A DNA stretch of 64,000 nt from Pontiellaceae bacterium (GTDB lineage: Bacteria > Verrucomicrobiota > Kiritimatiellia > Kiritimatiellales > Pontiellaceae): positions 1-64,000 of the forward strand of contig JAFGVP010000025.1 in assembly GCA_016937945.1 (NCBI GenBank), given 5' to 3'. The notes below the pieces were generated by a model. The model saw only the letters and a list, made by a program, of their open reading frames with translations, was not told where the DNA came from and did not search any database. A program made the position numbers and the translations under genes. Shown here in pieces: positions 41,682 through 50,900 of this stretch. Numbering within the stretch: the stretch's first letter is position 1; every line of letters starts with the position of its first letter.

Positions 41682-41838
41682 TGATCAAAATTATCGTCCT
41701 GTTGTAGCCCATAACTGCGACATTGTAGCACGCTCAGGCCACGGTCGCATGATTGAAATCATCAATTCTGACGATACTGTTCTCTTGCGGAGCGGTTTAC
41801 CCTGTCGCCAATTAATTTAACCGGAAGCGAGGCAATGG
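41682..41838. promoter_or_regulatory. Promoter region of GH2/GH130 genes with conserved motif, copy 2
   Basis: The gap between the response regulator and the GH2 gene carries ATCATCAATTCTGACGATAC at 41758-41777, continuing to 41781, with 21 of 24 bases shared with the copy at 32718. It ends about 57 bases before the GH2 start, a distance suited to an activator site or a promoter element. Confidence 0.5.
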
Positions 41839-44800
41839 ATGGCAGGATCAGGGGCATTGAAGCCAAAGAGAATGAATGGGTTTTATCGAACGCGGATGGC
41901 CGTGTTCATGATTCTGACTGGAGCAGCTGGAATCGGCCTGCCGATTTTTGGAACCGCGCAGGAACTACCGCAACCTCACCCGAATCGAGAGATCATTCTG
42001 CTACATTCTGCCGCCGGGCATAATGGATCCTTCGACTGGAAAATGAAACAGGCCGGTCAGGTATCGGACTCGGGAGCAACGATCTCGAAGCGTGGCTATA
42101 CCGCAAGCAGCTGGTCGAGCGCAATTGTTCCGGGAACCGTGCTGAACAGCCTGGTGGCCAATGGCGTATATCCGGAGCCGTATTACGGCGTAAACAATCA
42201 GCTCGAACAAAACCTGATTCCAGACATCAGCGACGTCGGTTCGGCGTTTTACACCTATTGGTTCCGCAGCACTTTTACTGTACCGGAATCATTTGCCAAC
42301 CGACAGGTCTGGCTGCAGTTTGACGGCATTAACTACAAAGCCGAAATCTGGTTGAACGGACAGAAGATCGGCGACATGGCCGGAATGTTTAATCGAGGGC
42401 TCTTTGACATCACCAAACAGGCGCAGGTCGGCAAGGGAAACGCTCTGGCGATTCTGGTGCATCCGATTGATCCGCCAAATGGCTTCAGGCAGCGCGTGGA
42501 TACCAACGGCAATGCACAGAATGAAAACAGGAACGGCGCGGATGGAAAAATCGGCGCCAACGTGACCATGCTGATGACCTGCGGCTGGGATTTTACGTTC
42601 AAGGACGGTATCCGGGACCGCAACACCGGAATCTGGAATGATATCAAACTCTTTTCCACCGGGCCGGTGCTGCTGCGCAATGCATTTGTCAAAAGCGAAC
42701 TGCCCCTGCCGAAGCTGACCTCTTCTAAGGAGACGATTTCGGTGGAAGTCCGCAATGCGACGGACCGGGTTCAGCACGGAATTCTGAGGGCGGTTGTGGA
42801 AGAGAATCAGGTGGCCGTTCAGCAGTCGGTTGATCTGCAGCCGAATGAAACGAAGACCGTCACGTTTACGCCGGATACGTTCCATGAGCTGGAGTTCAGG
42901 GATCCTGAAATCTGGTGGCCCTTCAACAAGGGCGGGCAACCTCTTTATCATCTGCAGCTGAGCTTTGAGCAGACGGGCGGCGTGTCGGATGAACTGAAGA
43001 CCCGGTTCGGTATTCGGGATATCCGAAGCGACCGGAATACGCCGGACAAGAGCCGGATGTTCTATGTGAATGGAACACGTTTCTTTGTGAAAGGTTCGAA
43101 CTGGATCCCCGAGGCGATGTGCCGCACATCGTTTGAACGGACGCGAACCGAGCTGTTGTATACGCGCCAGTCCGGCATCAACTTCCTGCGATTCTGGGGC
43201 GGCGGCATTACGGAATCGGACGCGTTTTTTGATCTGTGCGACGAACTGGGCATACTCATCTGGACAGAGTTCTGGCAGAGCGGCGATACGATTATCGCGG
43301 AAGATCAGGATCTCTACCGGATGAATGTCACGGATACGGTAAAACGCATCCGCAATCATCCCAGTCTGGCCTACTATGTTTCCGCGAATGAGCGGAATGC
43401 CGAGAATATTGTTCCGATTGAGGATCTGATCGACGAGCTCGATGGAACGCGCGGATACCAGCCGGGTTCGGAAACCGATGGCGTGCATGACGGCAGTCCG
43501 TATGCGACCTGTAATCCGATGTGGTACTACGAAGATACGGGATCACCGCGCGGAAGTCGCATCAACGGCTTCAATCCGGAATATGGAACGCCCATCCTGC
43601 CGACGATCGACGCACTGCGGGAAATGATGGATGAGAAGGATCTGTGGCCGACCAACAAGGACGTTTGGTGGTATCTGGACGGCGACGGTTTTCACGGCAT
43701 GGTCGATCTGTATGATCAGGCGGTCCGGCAGTATGGACGCAGCGACGGCATCGAGGAATATGTCTGGAAGGGACAAATGTTCGGAGCGCTGGCCTATAAA
43801 AGCCTGTGGGAATGCTGGAATGCGCAGCGCTACGATTGCGGCGAGCGGTTCTCCTCCGGTGTGTTGTTCTGGTACCACAACAGTCCGAACCGGCAGACCT
43901 GTGCTCGGATGTGGGATTGGTCGATGGAACCGACGGCTGCACTGTTTGCCACGCAGCACGCGCTTGAACCGCAGCATATTCAGTATGACTTCATCAAGAA
44001 CACCGTCGGTGTGAACAATGAAGCGTTCACGGCGTTCCGCGGTCTGGTTGCAAACCTTCGGATTTATAACATGGACATGACGGAAGTCTATAACGAGAGC
44101 CGGACGCTGAACCTGCCGGCTGATGCATTCGTGAAGGATGTGATCAAGGTCAGGCTGCCGAATACCCTCAGCCCGGTTCACTTCCTGAAGCTGCAGCTGA
44201 AGGATTCATCCGGCAACGTGCTGTCCGATAACTTTTACTGGCGCTCGGATCGGCCGTACAAACCCGGCCGCACCCTGACCGGTCCGTTGTTTGAAGGCAT
44301 GTCACCCATTTCGAACCTTCCAAAGGCCGACGTTAAATCGATGGTAAAGCCGTTCTCAGAGGAAAATCAGAACGGGTATGAGGTTACGGTAACCAATCCG
44401 TCCTCCGCACTGGCTTTCATGATGTGGATTCGCCTGCAGACGTCCACCGACGGGAAACCGGTCCGTCCGGCCTTCTATGACGACAACTTCTTTTCGCTGC
44501 TGCCGGGAGAAACCAAAACCGTTCGGATTACCTATGCGAAGGATATTGAGCCGAATTCCACGCAGATCATCGTCGATGGATGGAATATCAACCGCACGAT
44601 GTATGTTCAGGGACGAACGGAAGCGCTCCCGGATGTCCGGACCGTCAAACCGGTCAGTCTTGCGCTGAATCGGCCGGCTGTCGCATCAAGCAGTGAAAGC
44701 AGTCATCCCGCCGGCAATGTTACCGACCTGAACAGCAGCACCCGCTGGTCGTCGGATCGGAATGATGACCAGTGGATTTATGTCGATCTGGGGAAACGTG

Positions 44801-45033
44801 AAAAATTCAGTCAGGTCGAATTGGAATGGGAAGCCGCCTTTGCCAAGGAATACAGGATCCAGACATCAAACGATGCACGGACATGGCGGGATGCGGTTCA
44901 TAAGACGGACGGCGCCGGCGGAAGCGAACTTGTGACGTTCAAGCCGGTGTCTGCCCGATATGTTCGCATGCTCGGAATCCGGCGGGCGACAAAGTATGGC
45001 TATTCATTATGGAACATGGCCGTTTATCCCTGA
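41839..45033 (+). CDS. GH2 exo-beta-glycosidase (mannosidase/glucosaminidase-like) with CBM32
   Basis: A 1064-aa exported GH2 enzyme. The ATG at 41839 has GAGG upstream; an in-frame ATG at 41872 would give a tidier signal peptide. Domain order is sugar-binding jellyroll (VWLQFDGINYKAEIWLNGQK), Ig-like domain, and TIM barrel. Likely acid/base Glu518 is in YYVSANERN and a likely nucleophile Glu581 in GFNPEYGTP; the WVLxP-like segment is replaced by FVKGSNWIPEAMCRTSFERT. This layout is closest to exo-beta-glucosaminidases and beta-mannosidases rather than beta-galactosidases. A C-terminal F5/8-type CBM32 (about 945-1064; NRPAVASSSES, RWSSDRNDDQWIYVDLG) would bind sugar. The GH130-type gene begins 26 bases downstream, so both may act on one mannose-containing glycan. 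Substrate specificity is not certain. Confidence 0.88.
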   Translation: MAGSGALKPKRMNGFYRTRMAVFMILTGAAGIGLPIFGTAQELPQPHPNREIILLHSAAGHNGSFDWKMKQAGQVSDSGATISKRGYTASSWSSAIVPGTVLNSLVANGVYPEPYYGVNNQLEQNLIPDISDVGSAFYTYWFRSTFTVPESFANRQVWLQFDGINYKAEIWLNGQKIGDMAGMFNRGLFDITKQAQVGKGNALAILVHPIDPPNGFRQRVDTNGNAQNENRNGADGKIGANVTMLMTCGWDFTFKDGIRDRNTGIWNDIKLFSTGPVLLRNAFVKSELPLPKLTSSKETISVEVRNATDRVQHGILRAVVEENQVAVQQSVDLQPNETKTVTFTPDTFHELEFRDPEIWWPFNKGGQPLYHLQLSFEQTGGVSDELKTRFGIRDIRSDRNTPDKSRMFYVNGTRFFVKGSNWIPEAMCRTSFERTRTELLYTRQSGINFLRFWGGGITESDAFFDLCDELGILIWTEFWQSGDTIIAEDQDLYRMNVTDTVKRIRNHPSLAYYVSANERNAENIVPIEDLIDELDGTRGYQPGSETDGVHDGSPYATCNPMWYYEDTGSPRGSRINGFNPEYGTPILPTIDALREMMDEKDLWPTNKDVWWYLDGDGFHGMVDLYDQAVRQYGRSDGIEEYVWKGQMFGALAYKSLWECWNAQRYDCGERFSSGVLFWYHNSPNRQTCARMWDWSMEPTAALFATQHALEPQHIQYDFIKNTVGVNNEAFTAFRGLVANLRIYNMDMTEVYNESRTLNLPADAFVKDVIKVRLPNTLSPVHFLKLQLKDSSGNVLSDNFYWRSDRPYKPGRTLTGPLFEGMSPISNLPKADVKSMVKPFSEENQNGYEVTVTNPSSALAFMMWIRLQTSTDGKPVRPAFYDDNFFSLLPGETKTVRITYAKDIEPNSTQIIVDGWNINRTMYVQGRTEALPDVRTVKPVSLALNRPAVASSSESSHPAGNVTDLNSSTRWSSDRNDDQWIYVDLGKREKFSQVELEWEAAFAKEYRIQTSNDARTWRDAVHKTDGAGGSELVTFKPVSARYVRMLGIRRATKYGYSLWNMAVYP

Positions 45034-45059
45034 AAAGATTGATTATGGAGAAGAGCGAT

Positions 45060-46214
45060 ATGACAAAACGTCCACAATCAATCAGAACGAATCTGATCGG
45101 CAGTGCAGTCCTGCTATTTCTCGGAGTCTCAACGGCCGTGGGTCAACAACCGACTGAAGCGCCGAAGCCGAAAAGCTGGATTATCGGACCCTTTATACGA
45201 CCTGCCGGAATAAATCCGATCATTACGCCGGCGGAAACGACGTTTGACTGCCCCATGACCGATAAAACCATCCCATGGGAAAACGGCGATACATTTAATC
45301 CCGCCGCCATTGTAAAGAACGGAAAGGTCTGCATTCTCTACCGGGCCGAAGATCAGTCGGGCAAAGGAATCGGCAAACGTACGTCCCGCATCGGCTTCGC
45401 CCAGAGTCTCGATGGACTTCACATCACCAAGCGCTCTTCGGAGCCGGTCCTCTTCCCCGATACGGATGATCAGCAGGAGTTCGAATGGCCCGGAGGATGC
45501 GAGGACCCCCGTATTGCTCAGACGGAAGACGGAACCTATGTGGCGCTGTATACCCAGTGGAATAGGAAGACCGCGCGACTGGCCGTGGCACACTCAAAAG
45601 ATCTGATTCACTGGAAGAAATATGGTCCGGTCTTCAAGACAGCTTACAACGGAAAATTCGCCAACCTGTTCTGTAAATCGGGTTCACTGATCACCACGCT
45701 GAAAAACGGGAAGCTGGTGATCAGTAAAGTTGACGGAAAATACTTTATGTACTGGGGAGAACGGCATGTTTATGCCGCCACATCCAACGATCTGATCAAC
45801 TGGGAACCATTCGTGGATGAACAGGAAAATCTCATTGCGCTGGCCTCTCCGCGCAATGGTTATTTTGACAGCGACCTGACGGAATGCGGTCCCCCGGCGG
45901 TATTGACGGAAGACGGCATTGTCCTGATTTACAACGGGAAAAATAAAAGCGGCCCCAACGCCGCAAAAGCATATACCTCCAATGCCTACTGCGCCGGACA
46001 GATGCTGTTCGATAGGAATGATCCCTATAAGATGATCGACCGACTGGATACCCCGTTTCTGATTCCGGAAGAGTCTTTCGAAAAAAGCGGTCAATATCCG
46101 GCAGGAACGGTCTTTGTCGAGGGACTGGTTTTTCATCAGGGGAAATGGCTCCTGTACTACGGTTGCGCAGACTCCCGCGTTGCGGTGGCCGTGTATACCC
46201 CTGGACAGGAATAA
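45060..46214 (+). CDS. Exported GH130-type mannoside phosphorylase/mannosidase
   Basis: A 384-aa exported five-bladed beta-propeller protein. The ATG at 45060 follows GGAG and gives a signal peptide (SAVLLFLGVSTAVGQ). Family signs are FNPAAIVKNGKVCILYRAED near the start, RIGFAQSLDGLHI, WPGGCEDPRIAQTEDGTYVA holding the conserved acidic residue, the repeated HSKDLIHWK and TSNDLINWE blade motifs, and the end GKWLLYYGCADSRVAVAVYT. GH130 members break beta-mannosidic bonds, by phosphorolysis or, in some exported subgroups, by hydrolysis. An exported enzyme far from free phosphate pools is more likely a hydrolase. Probably co-transcribed with the GH2 gene before it. No terminator is seen afterwards. 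Confidence 0.85.
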   Translation: MTKRPQSIRTNLIGSAVLLFLGVSTAVGQQPTEAPKPKSWIIGPFIRPAGINPIITPAETTFDCPMTDKTIPWENGDTFNPAAIVKNGKVCILYRAEDQSGKGIGKRTSRIGFAQSLDGLHITKRSSEPVLFPDTDDQQEFEWPGGCEDPRIAQTEDGTYVALYTQWNRKTARLAVAHSKDLIHWKKYGPVFKTAYNGKFANLFCKSGSLITTLKNGKLVISKVDGKYFMYWGERHVYAATSNDLINWEPFVDEQENLIALASPRNGYFDSDLTECGPPAVLTEDGIVLIYNGKNKSGPNAAKAYTSNAYCAGQMLFDRNDPYKMIDRLDTPFLIPEESFEKSGQYPAGTVFVEGLVFHQGKWLLYYGCADSRVAVAVYTPGQE

Positions 46215-46758
46215 CCACGGGCGGAGCGACCTCCTGCCGGCATTCGGTACGTACCATGAACACCGCCCTCGTTTCGAAGTCTATGCGCTTTCACAGCAAT
46301 GTTCTGACCCGAACAGATCTCATTTGATTGATGTACGCAAGAGCAAGCCCTTCATACTCTCATCCAAAAACAATCGGAGCTATGAGTTCTAGACTGAAAA
46401 ACAGATGCAGCACATCAAATATCAACTTGAATTCCCCTATATCGGCTGATCGGAAATTCGAAGGGAGAAATACGTCGAAAGCCTTATCATCCTCAGAGAT
46501 CAGCTTGGACAAATCGTGGCCGCAATACCATCAGGAAGAGGTTGTTTGAACACGTCGACAAACTGGATCGGCTGCCACTCCGGCGCATGGCTGGATAATA
46601 TGCATCCAACGGCCCCCACAGATGGGCACTCTGAAACACCACGCAAACCCCAGTTGACAGGTCTATAACAAAGAAATATGCAGACATAAAACACGAGAAA
46701 GAATTGTAGAGCAATCAATCGATGAGTATCATGTCCGTTCTATATCGGAGAGCGTTGT
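46215..46758. other. Long intergenic region
   Basis: About 540 bases without a supported gene. Short frames lack ribosome sites and look non-coding. A TTGACA at about 46654-46659 lies some 100 bases before the next gene, with only a poor -10 box (TATGCA, spacing 17), so a housekeeping promoter here is tentative. The base composition is more AT-rich than the flanking genes. Confidence 0.4.
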
Positions 46759-47952
46759 ATGAATAACACAGTAAAGAACAAGCGAATATTCCTTGTGCAC
46801 AAGAAGACAAGCGCGCTGGTGCTCAGTATCGCAGTGCACTTGACCTTTGTACTTGTTGCCCTCACATTTGTAGCCGTTAGGGTCTACATCACGCCGGAGC
46901 ACGCCTTTGAACCCGTGAGTGTAGAACGCCCGAGAATGAAACTGCGCAAACTTCAGGTGCCGGTAAAGGAGCAGAAAAAGTCTCAGGCGCCGCAACTGCG
47001 CCATCGGCTTGTGGCAAAAACAAAGCTCACGGAAGTAAACATCAAGATGCCGGAAATCAGCGGAGTAATCGGCGGCACTGGATACGGTCAGGGCAGTGGA
47101 CTGGGCAGTCCGGGCTTCGTTTTCGACATGGACCTGTTTGGCAGCAATAGCAGAGGCGATGGCACATTTGTCGGTCATTTTTATGATCTGAAACAAACAA
47201 AAAGCGGCGGACTGTCAGAGATCGGCGAGTTACTGGATCAATCCAACGGCAACAAGGGGGATTCCAGCTTTCAGGAATCCCGTGAAAAATACAGGGCGGC
47301 CCTCGCCCGGTTTCTGAACGGCTGGAATACCGGCCGTCTGGATGATTATTTTATGGCGCCGCGCGAAAAATTTGCATCCGCCTTTATGATTCCGCAGATT
47401 TCCGCAGATGAGGCGCCCAAAGCGTTCGGCGTTCAGGAACAGGTAAAACCAAGAGAATGGAGCGCACTGTATCGAGGGCAGATCACCGCTCCCGAAAGCG
47501 GAAAATACCGTTTTGTCGGTCTGGCGGATGACATCATGGTTGTTCGAGTTAAGAAATCCATCGTAATCGATGCATCATTGACCCCGATCTCTGACTGGCG
47601 CAGTAGCGATCCTGACGACAGAAAGTACGAAACATATGAGGGCCGAAAATGTGTGATCGGCGACTGGTTTTTTCTGAAAAAGGGACAGGCGACTCCGATG
47701 GATGTATTGATTGGCGAAGAACCCGGCGGATACTTTTACTGCCAGTTGTATATCCAGAAGGAAGGGGTTAAATATCCTACATCTTCCGAGTCATTCACGG
47801 ATCCCGACACAAAGAAAACAGTTACCATTCAGCGGCCGATTCTGCCGATCTTTAAGACGGCAGAACTTTCCGGCAAGATGGTGGAACAGATGAATATCGA
47901 AGCGAAGTGGGCGACCTGCGACGGTCCGATCTTTGGGCATTCGGACAACTGA
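46759..47952 (+). CDS. Inner-membrane-anchored PA14-like domain protein
   Basis: A 397-aa protein. The ATG at 46759 follows CGGAGAG. A basic start leads into one membrane helix (about 18-42, ALVLSIAVHLTFVLVALTFV), followed by a Pro/Lys/Gln-rich linker (RKLQVPVKEQKKSQAPQLRH) reminiscent of TonB-type periplasmic linkers. After a Gly-rich stretch (GGTGYGQGSGLGSPGF), residues about 180-385 resemble a PA14 domain, with WSALYRGQITAPESGKYRFV and a GLADD turn. PA14 domains bind sugars or other ligands. It meets the CotH gene tail to tail with an 18-base gap. Proteins of this type occur near type II secretion or pseudopilin genes in some PVC genomes, from memory, but none are present here. Role unknown. 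Confidence 0.72.
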   Translation: MNNTVKNKRIFLVHKKTSALVLSIAVHLTFVLVALTFVAVRVYITPEHAFEPVSVERPRMKLRKLQVPVKEQKKSQAPQLRHRLVAKTKLTEVNIKMPEISGVIGGTGYGQGSGLGSPGFVFDMDLFGSNSRGDGTFVGHFYDLKQTKSGGLSEIGELLDQSNGNKGDSSFQESREKYRAALARFLNGWNTGRLDDYFMAPREKFASAFMIPQISADEAPKAFGVQEQVKPREWSALYRGQITAPESGKYRFVGLADDIMVVRVKKSIVIDASLTPISDWRSSDPDDRKYETYEGRKCVIGDWFFLKKGQATPMDVLIGEEPGGYFYCQLYIQKEGVKYPTSSESFTDPDTKKTVTIQRPILPIFKTAELSGKMVEQMNIEAKWATCDGPIFGHSDN

Positions 47953-47970
47953 TGCAGAGACTTAACATCG

Positions 47971-50900
47971 CTATTCATTATCCGCGTCAATACGATAAAA
48001 AACCTGCTGTGATCGCGTGTTCGGCAGAATGATCGTGTTGAATGGCGGGGTGGGCAGCACGATGGATTCGGTCGTGTAAAACCCGTCCGCCAGATTGGTG
48101 CTTATTCCGATGGAATAGCGTTTCCCGATGACGCTTTGCCAGGAGAGCTCAATATGATCAGCAAAATCCATGGCGATGATGCGGAAGGTAGAGCTCGCAA
48201 CCGTTGGATCGGTTCCTGCAAGTTGTTCGCAATAGTTTGAAGCGCCGTCCTGATCCCAATCGTCGTCTGCTCCGCCATGGATCGCGTTGGTGGAGCCGAA
48301 ATAGAGCACTTCCCAGCTATCCATCAGTCGGTCATTATCAGCATCCAATGCTGTGGTCCAGCTGAGCGGATCGGTTCCATTCCGGCCAGCGCGGATCAGG
48401 GCATACCCGCTGCCATCGGCTTCGCGCGGCCAGGGTAACTGATCCAGCCAAACGGCTTCATCCACGATGATCCAGGAGATGTCTTCAGGGGATTCAGGAT
48501 CGTCCGATGCCTGTGGCCGCTCCAGCCGGATACGTTCGCCATTATCCGAAAGATCTCCGGTGTATGGACCAAGCAGCTGAACCGCCTCCGTATTTAAGCT
48601 ATATTCTGCGCAGAATGCGACTTTAAGAGCGGGGTGCACATCGGGATCAAACGGAACGAGAAAAACATCGGCATGACTCGCCAGCGAAAAGTCCGAAGGG
48701 AAGCTGAATTCGATGCCGCCGGCGATCCGCCAGGGATTCGGCAGGTCCGGTAATTCATTGAAGGTAATGGCGGCGTTTGAATCGTTCTTAAGCGAAACAT
48801 ATTCCAGCGTTTCATCCGTATTGATTCCTGGCTGGGAAACCGGATTGTACATGATTCCGGAAATCTTCACACCATCGGGGCCCGGTTGGTTCGCTGCGTC
48901 CGGGGTGGGCGAGAGGGTCTGAATGTAGCTTGCTCCGTCGGGATAACGCCCCCAGGATGCGCCATTGGCCTGACCTTTAAATACGATTGCATCGACGATG
49001 CGATCGTCGCCGGTTCCCGGCAGATGCGAGAGGATAATCTGTTCGCCGGCTTTGTCTAAACCGAAACCGTCCAGCCGATCCGGATGAAAATCATTTTCAT
49101 CAAACACGACCCAGCCCTTCGCAGGGATTATTGTATCGGTCGGAATGTTCCATTTTTCAAGGTCTGAGAGGCTGTCACTTAAATACCAATATTTATCCAG
49201 TACAATGTCCGAATTAAGCGGATTGTACAGTTCCACCTGATCATTCGAATCATACGGCGGAGCTGATCCGGTATCGGTATGCGCGATGATTTCATTGATC
49301 AGAACGCCGGCCGGAGGAGCGGGATCAGCCCGACCCGGCGAGCCGCCGATGTAGCTGCTGGCCCGCCAGTTTCCGTAATAGTCGAGGGTGTCAAATTGTT
49401 TTGCGCCGACGCTCTCGTTAAGCGGAATAAGCGAGTGGCCTCCCCCATCGGCGCCCGGCGGCCAGCCGCGTGCGTCCGTATAGGAAATGTCGAACAGCTT
49501 TTCCCCGTTGAACTCCAGACGGAGATGATCGCCGTTATTGCCGAGGCTCTGGGCATATTCACCCGCGATAGGTATTCCGGTCGTATCATAACGACTTGAA
49601 AATGCGGCCAGATTACGAACGACAACCACGAACCCGCCTGCCGGTAACGATTCAACGGCGCTGCCTTCGAATGAAAACGCTATTCCGCCGGCCAACGCAT
49701 AGCCCCTCAGGTCAAGCGGCGCCAACCCAATATTTCTAAACTCAACAAATTCAAAATCATCGTTGAGATAGGCTGATCCGGCAGGCGGCGCTGCCGGGTT
49801 ATAGTGGATCTCGGTGAGCAGTAGTTTTTGGCTGAGGCGCTGATAAACACCTTCTGTCAGGCCACTCCAGGGTGCGTCATACGGTGCGACCGATCCGGAG
49901 CCCCAGGCGGTTCCATTCCAAACGCGTGCTTTGATAATGGTATCGGCAGGAACGGTGAGCGGACCGGAATAAACCGATGCGGATGCAGACGGAAGGCCTC
50001 CGGCCGCTCGCGGATCGGAACCATCGGTTGTGTAATAGATCATGTGACCGGAGGAGGCGGTCATGGTGAGTGAAATGGTGTCTGCAATCGGACTGCTGGC
50101 CTGACTCAAGATCGGCTTCGCTAAGAACCGGCTGTCAATCCAGTTCAGTCGTTGCGACAGCCACCATTTGAGGTGATTAATCTCTCCCTGCTGAGTTCCG
50201 TCCAGTCCATTCGATCCGGTACGCGGAACACTGTAAACCCCTCTCGGGCTGTTCACCCCGGTCCATCGGGCAATATCACGCGCTTTGGCTTCAGCAACTT
50301 CCGCGGCCAGGGAATCCACGATGGAAACAATGTTGGACTCACTGAACACCCCTTCGCGCAGCTCCTGCCAACGGTCAATATATGCCTGCCAGAAATCGGG
50401 ATATTTGAATAAATCGTTCCACCAAATTGCCTCAGGCTCATAATCAAAATATTTAGTTCCACCGCTGGGGGCATTCCAGATCAGCGGATTATCATCCCGG
50501 TAGTCGACGGACTCCATGGCGCGGTCAAAGTCCCACACGGGACCGTATGACAACTTTCCGTTTCGCGGTTTATACAGGAATGTACTCAGGCGGAAGGCAT
50601 CCGGGTTCATCGTAAGCATATTGAGCAGATGGTGATCCACCGCCTTTTGAATATCAAAGTAGTTCGTATATGCGGGGTTATTCTGGTGGATCAATGATTC
50701 GAAGGTTGCAACATAGTTTTCAATATAGCTCTGTTGTTCCGGGACAATGGAGAACAGATCCGGTTCGCTGCAGAAAATGCTCGGCTGTGAAATGCCTGAA
50801 AGCGGGTTTGATCCATACTCTCCCTCATCTGCGTCAATTTGCAGAATATACCCCCCGCTGACATTCGGCTCCATCGTGTCCAGCGGACCTACTTCATCAA

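Noticed and set aside
42289-43488. Minus-strand open frame of 399 codons
   Set aside because: Antisense to the GH2 catalytic region; composition is unlike a real protein and no ribosome site is seen.
46713-46742. Partial resemblance to the ATCATCAAT motif before the PA14 protein
   Set aside because: Matches only with gaps (ATCAAT...GTTCT), so it is not counted as a further copy.
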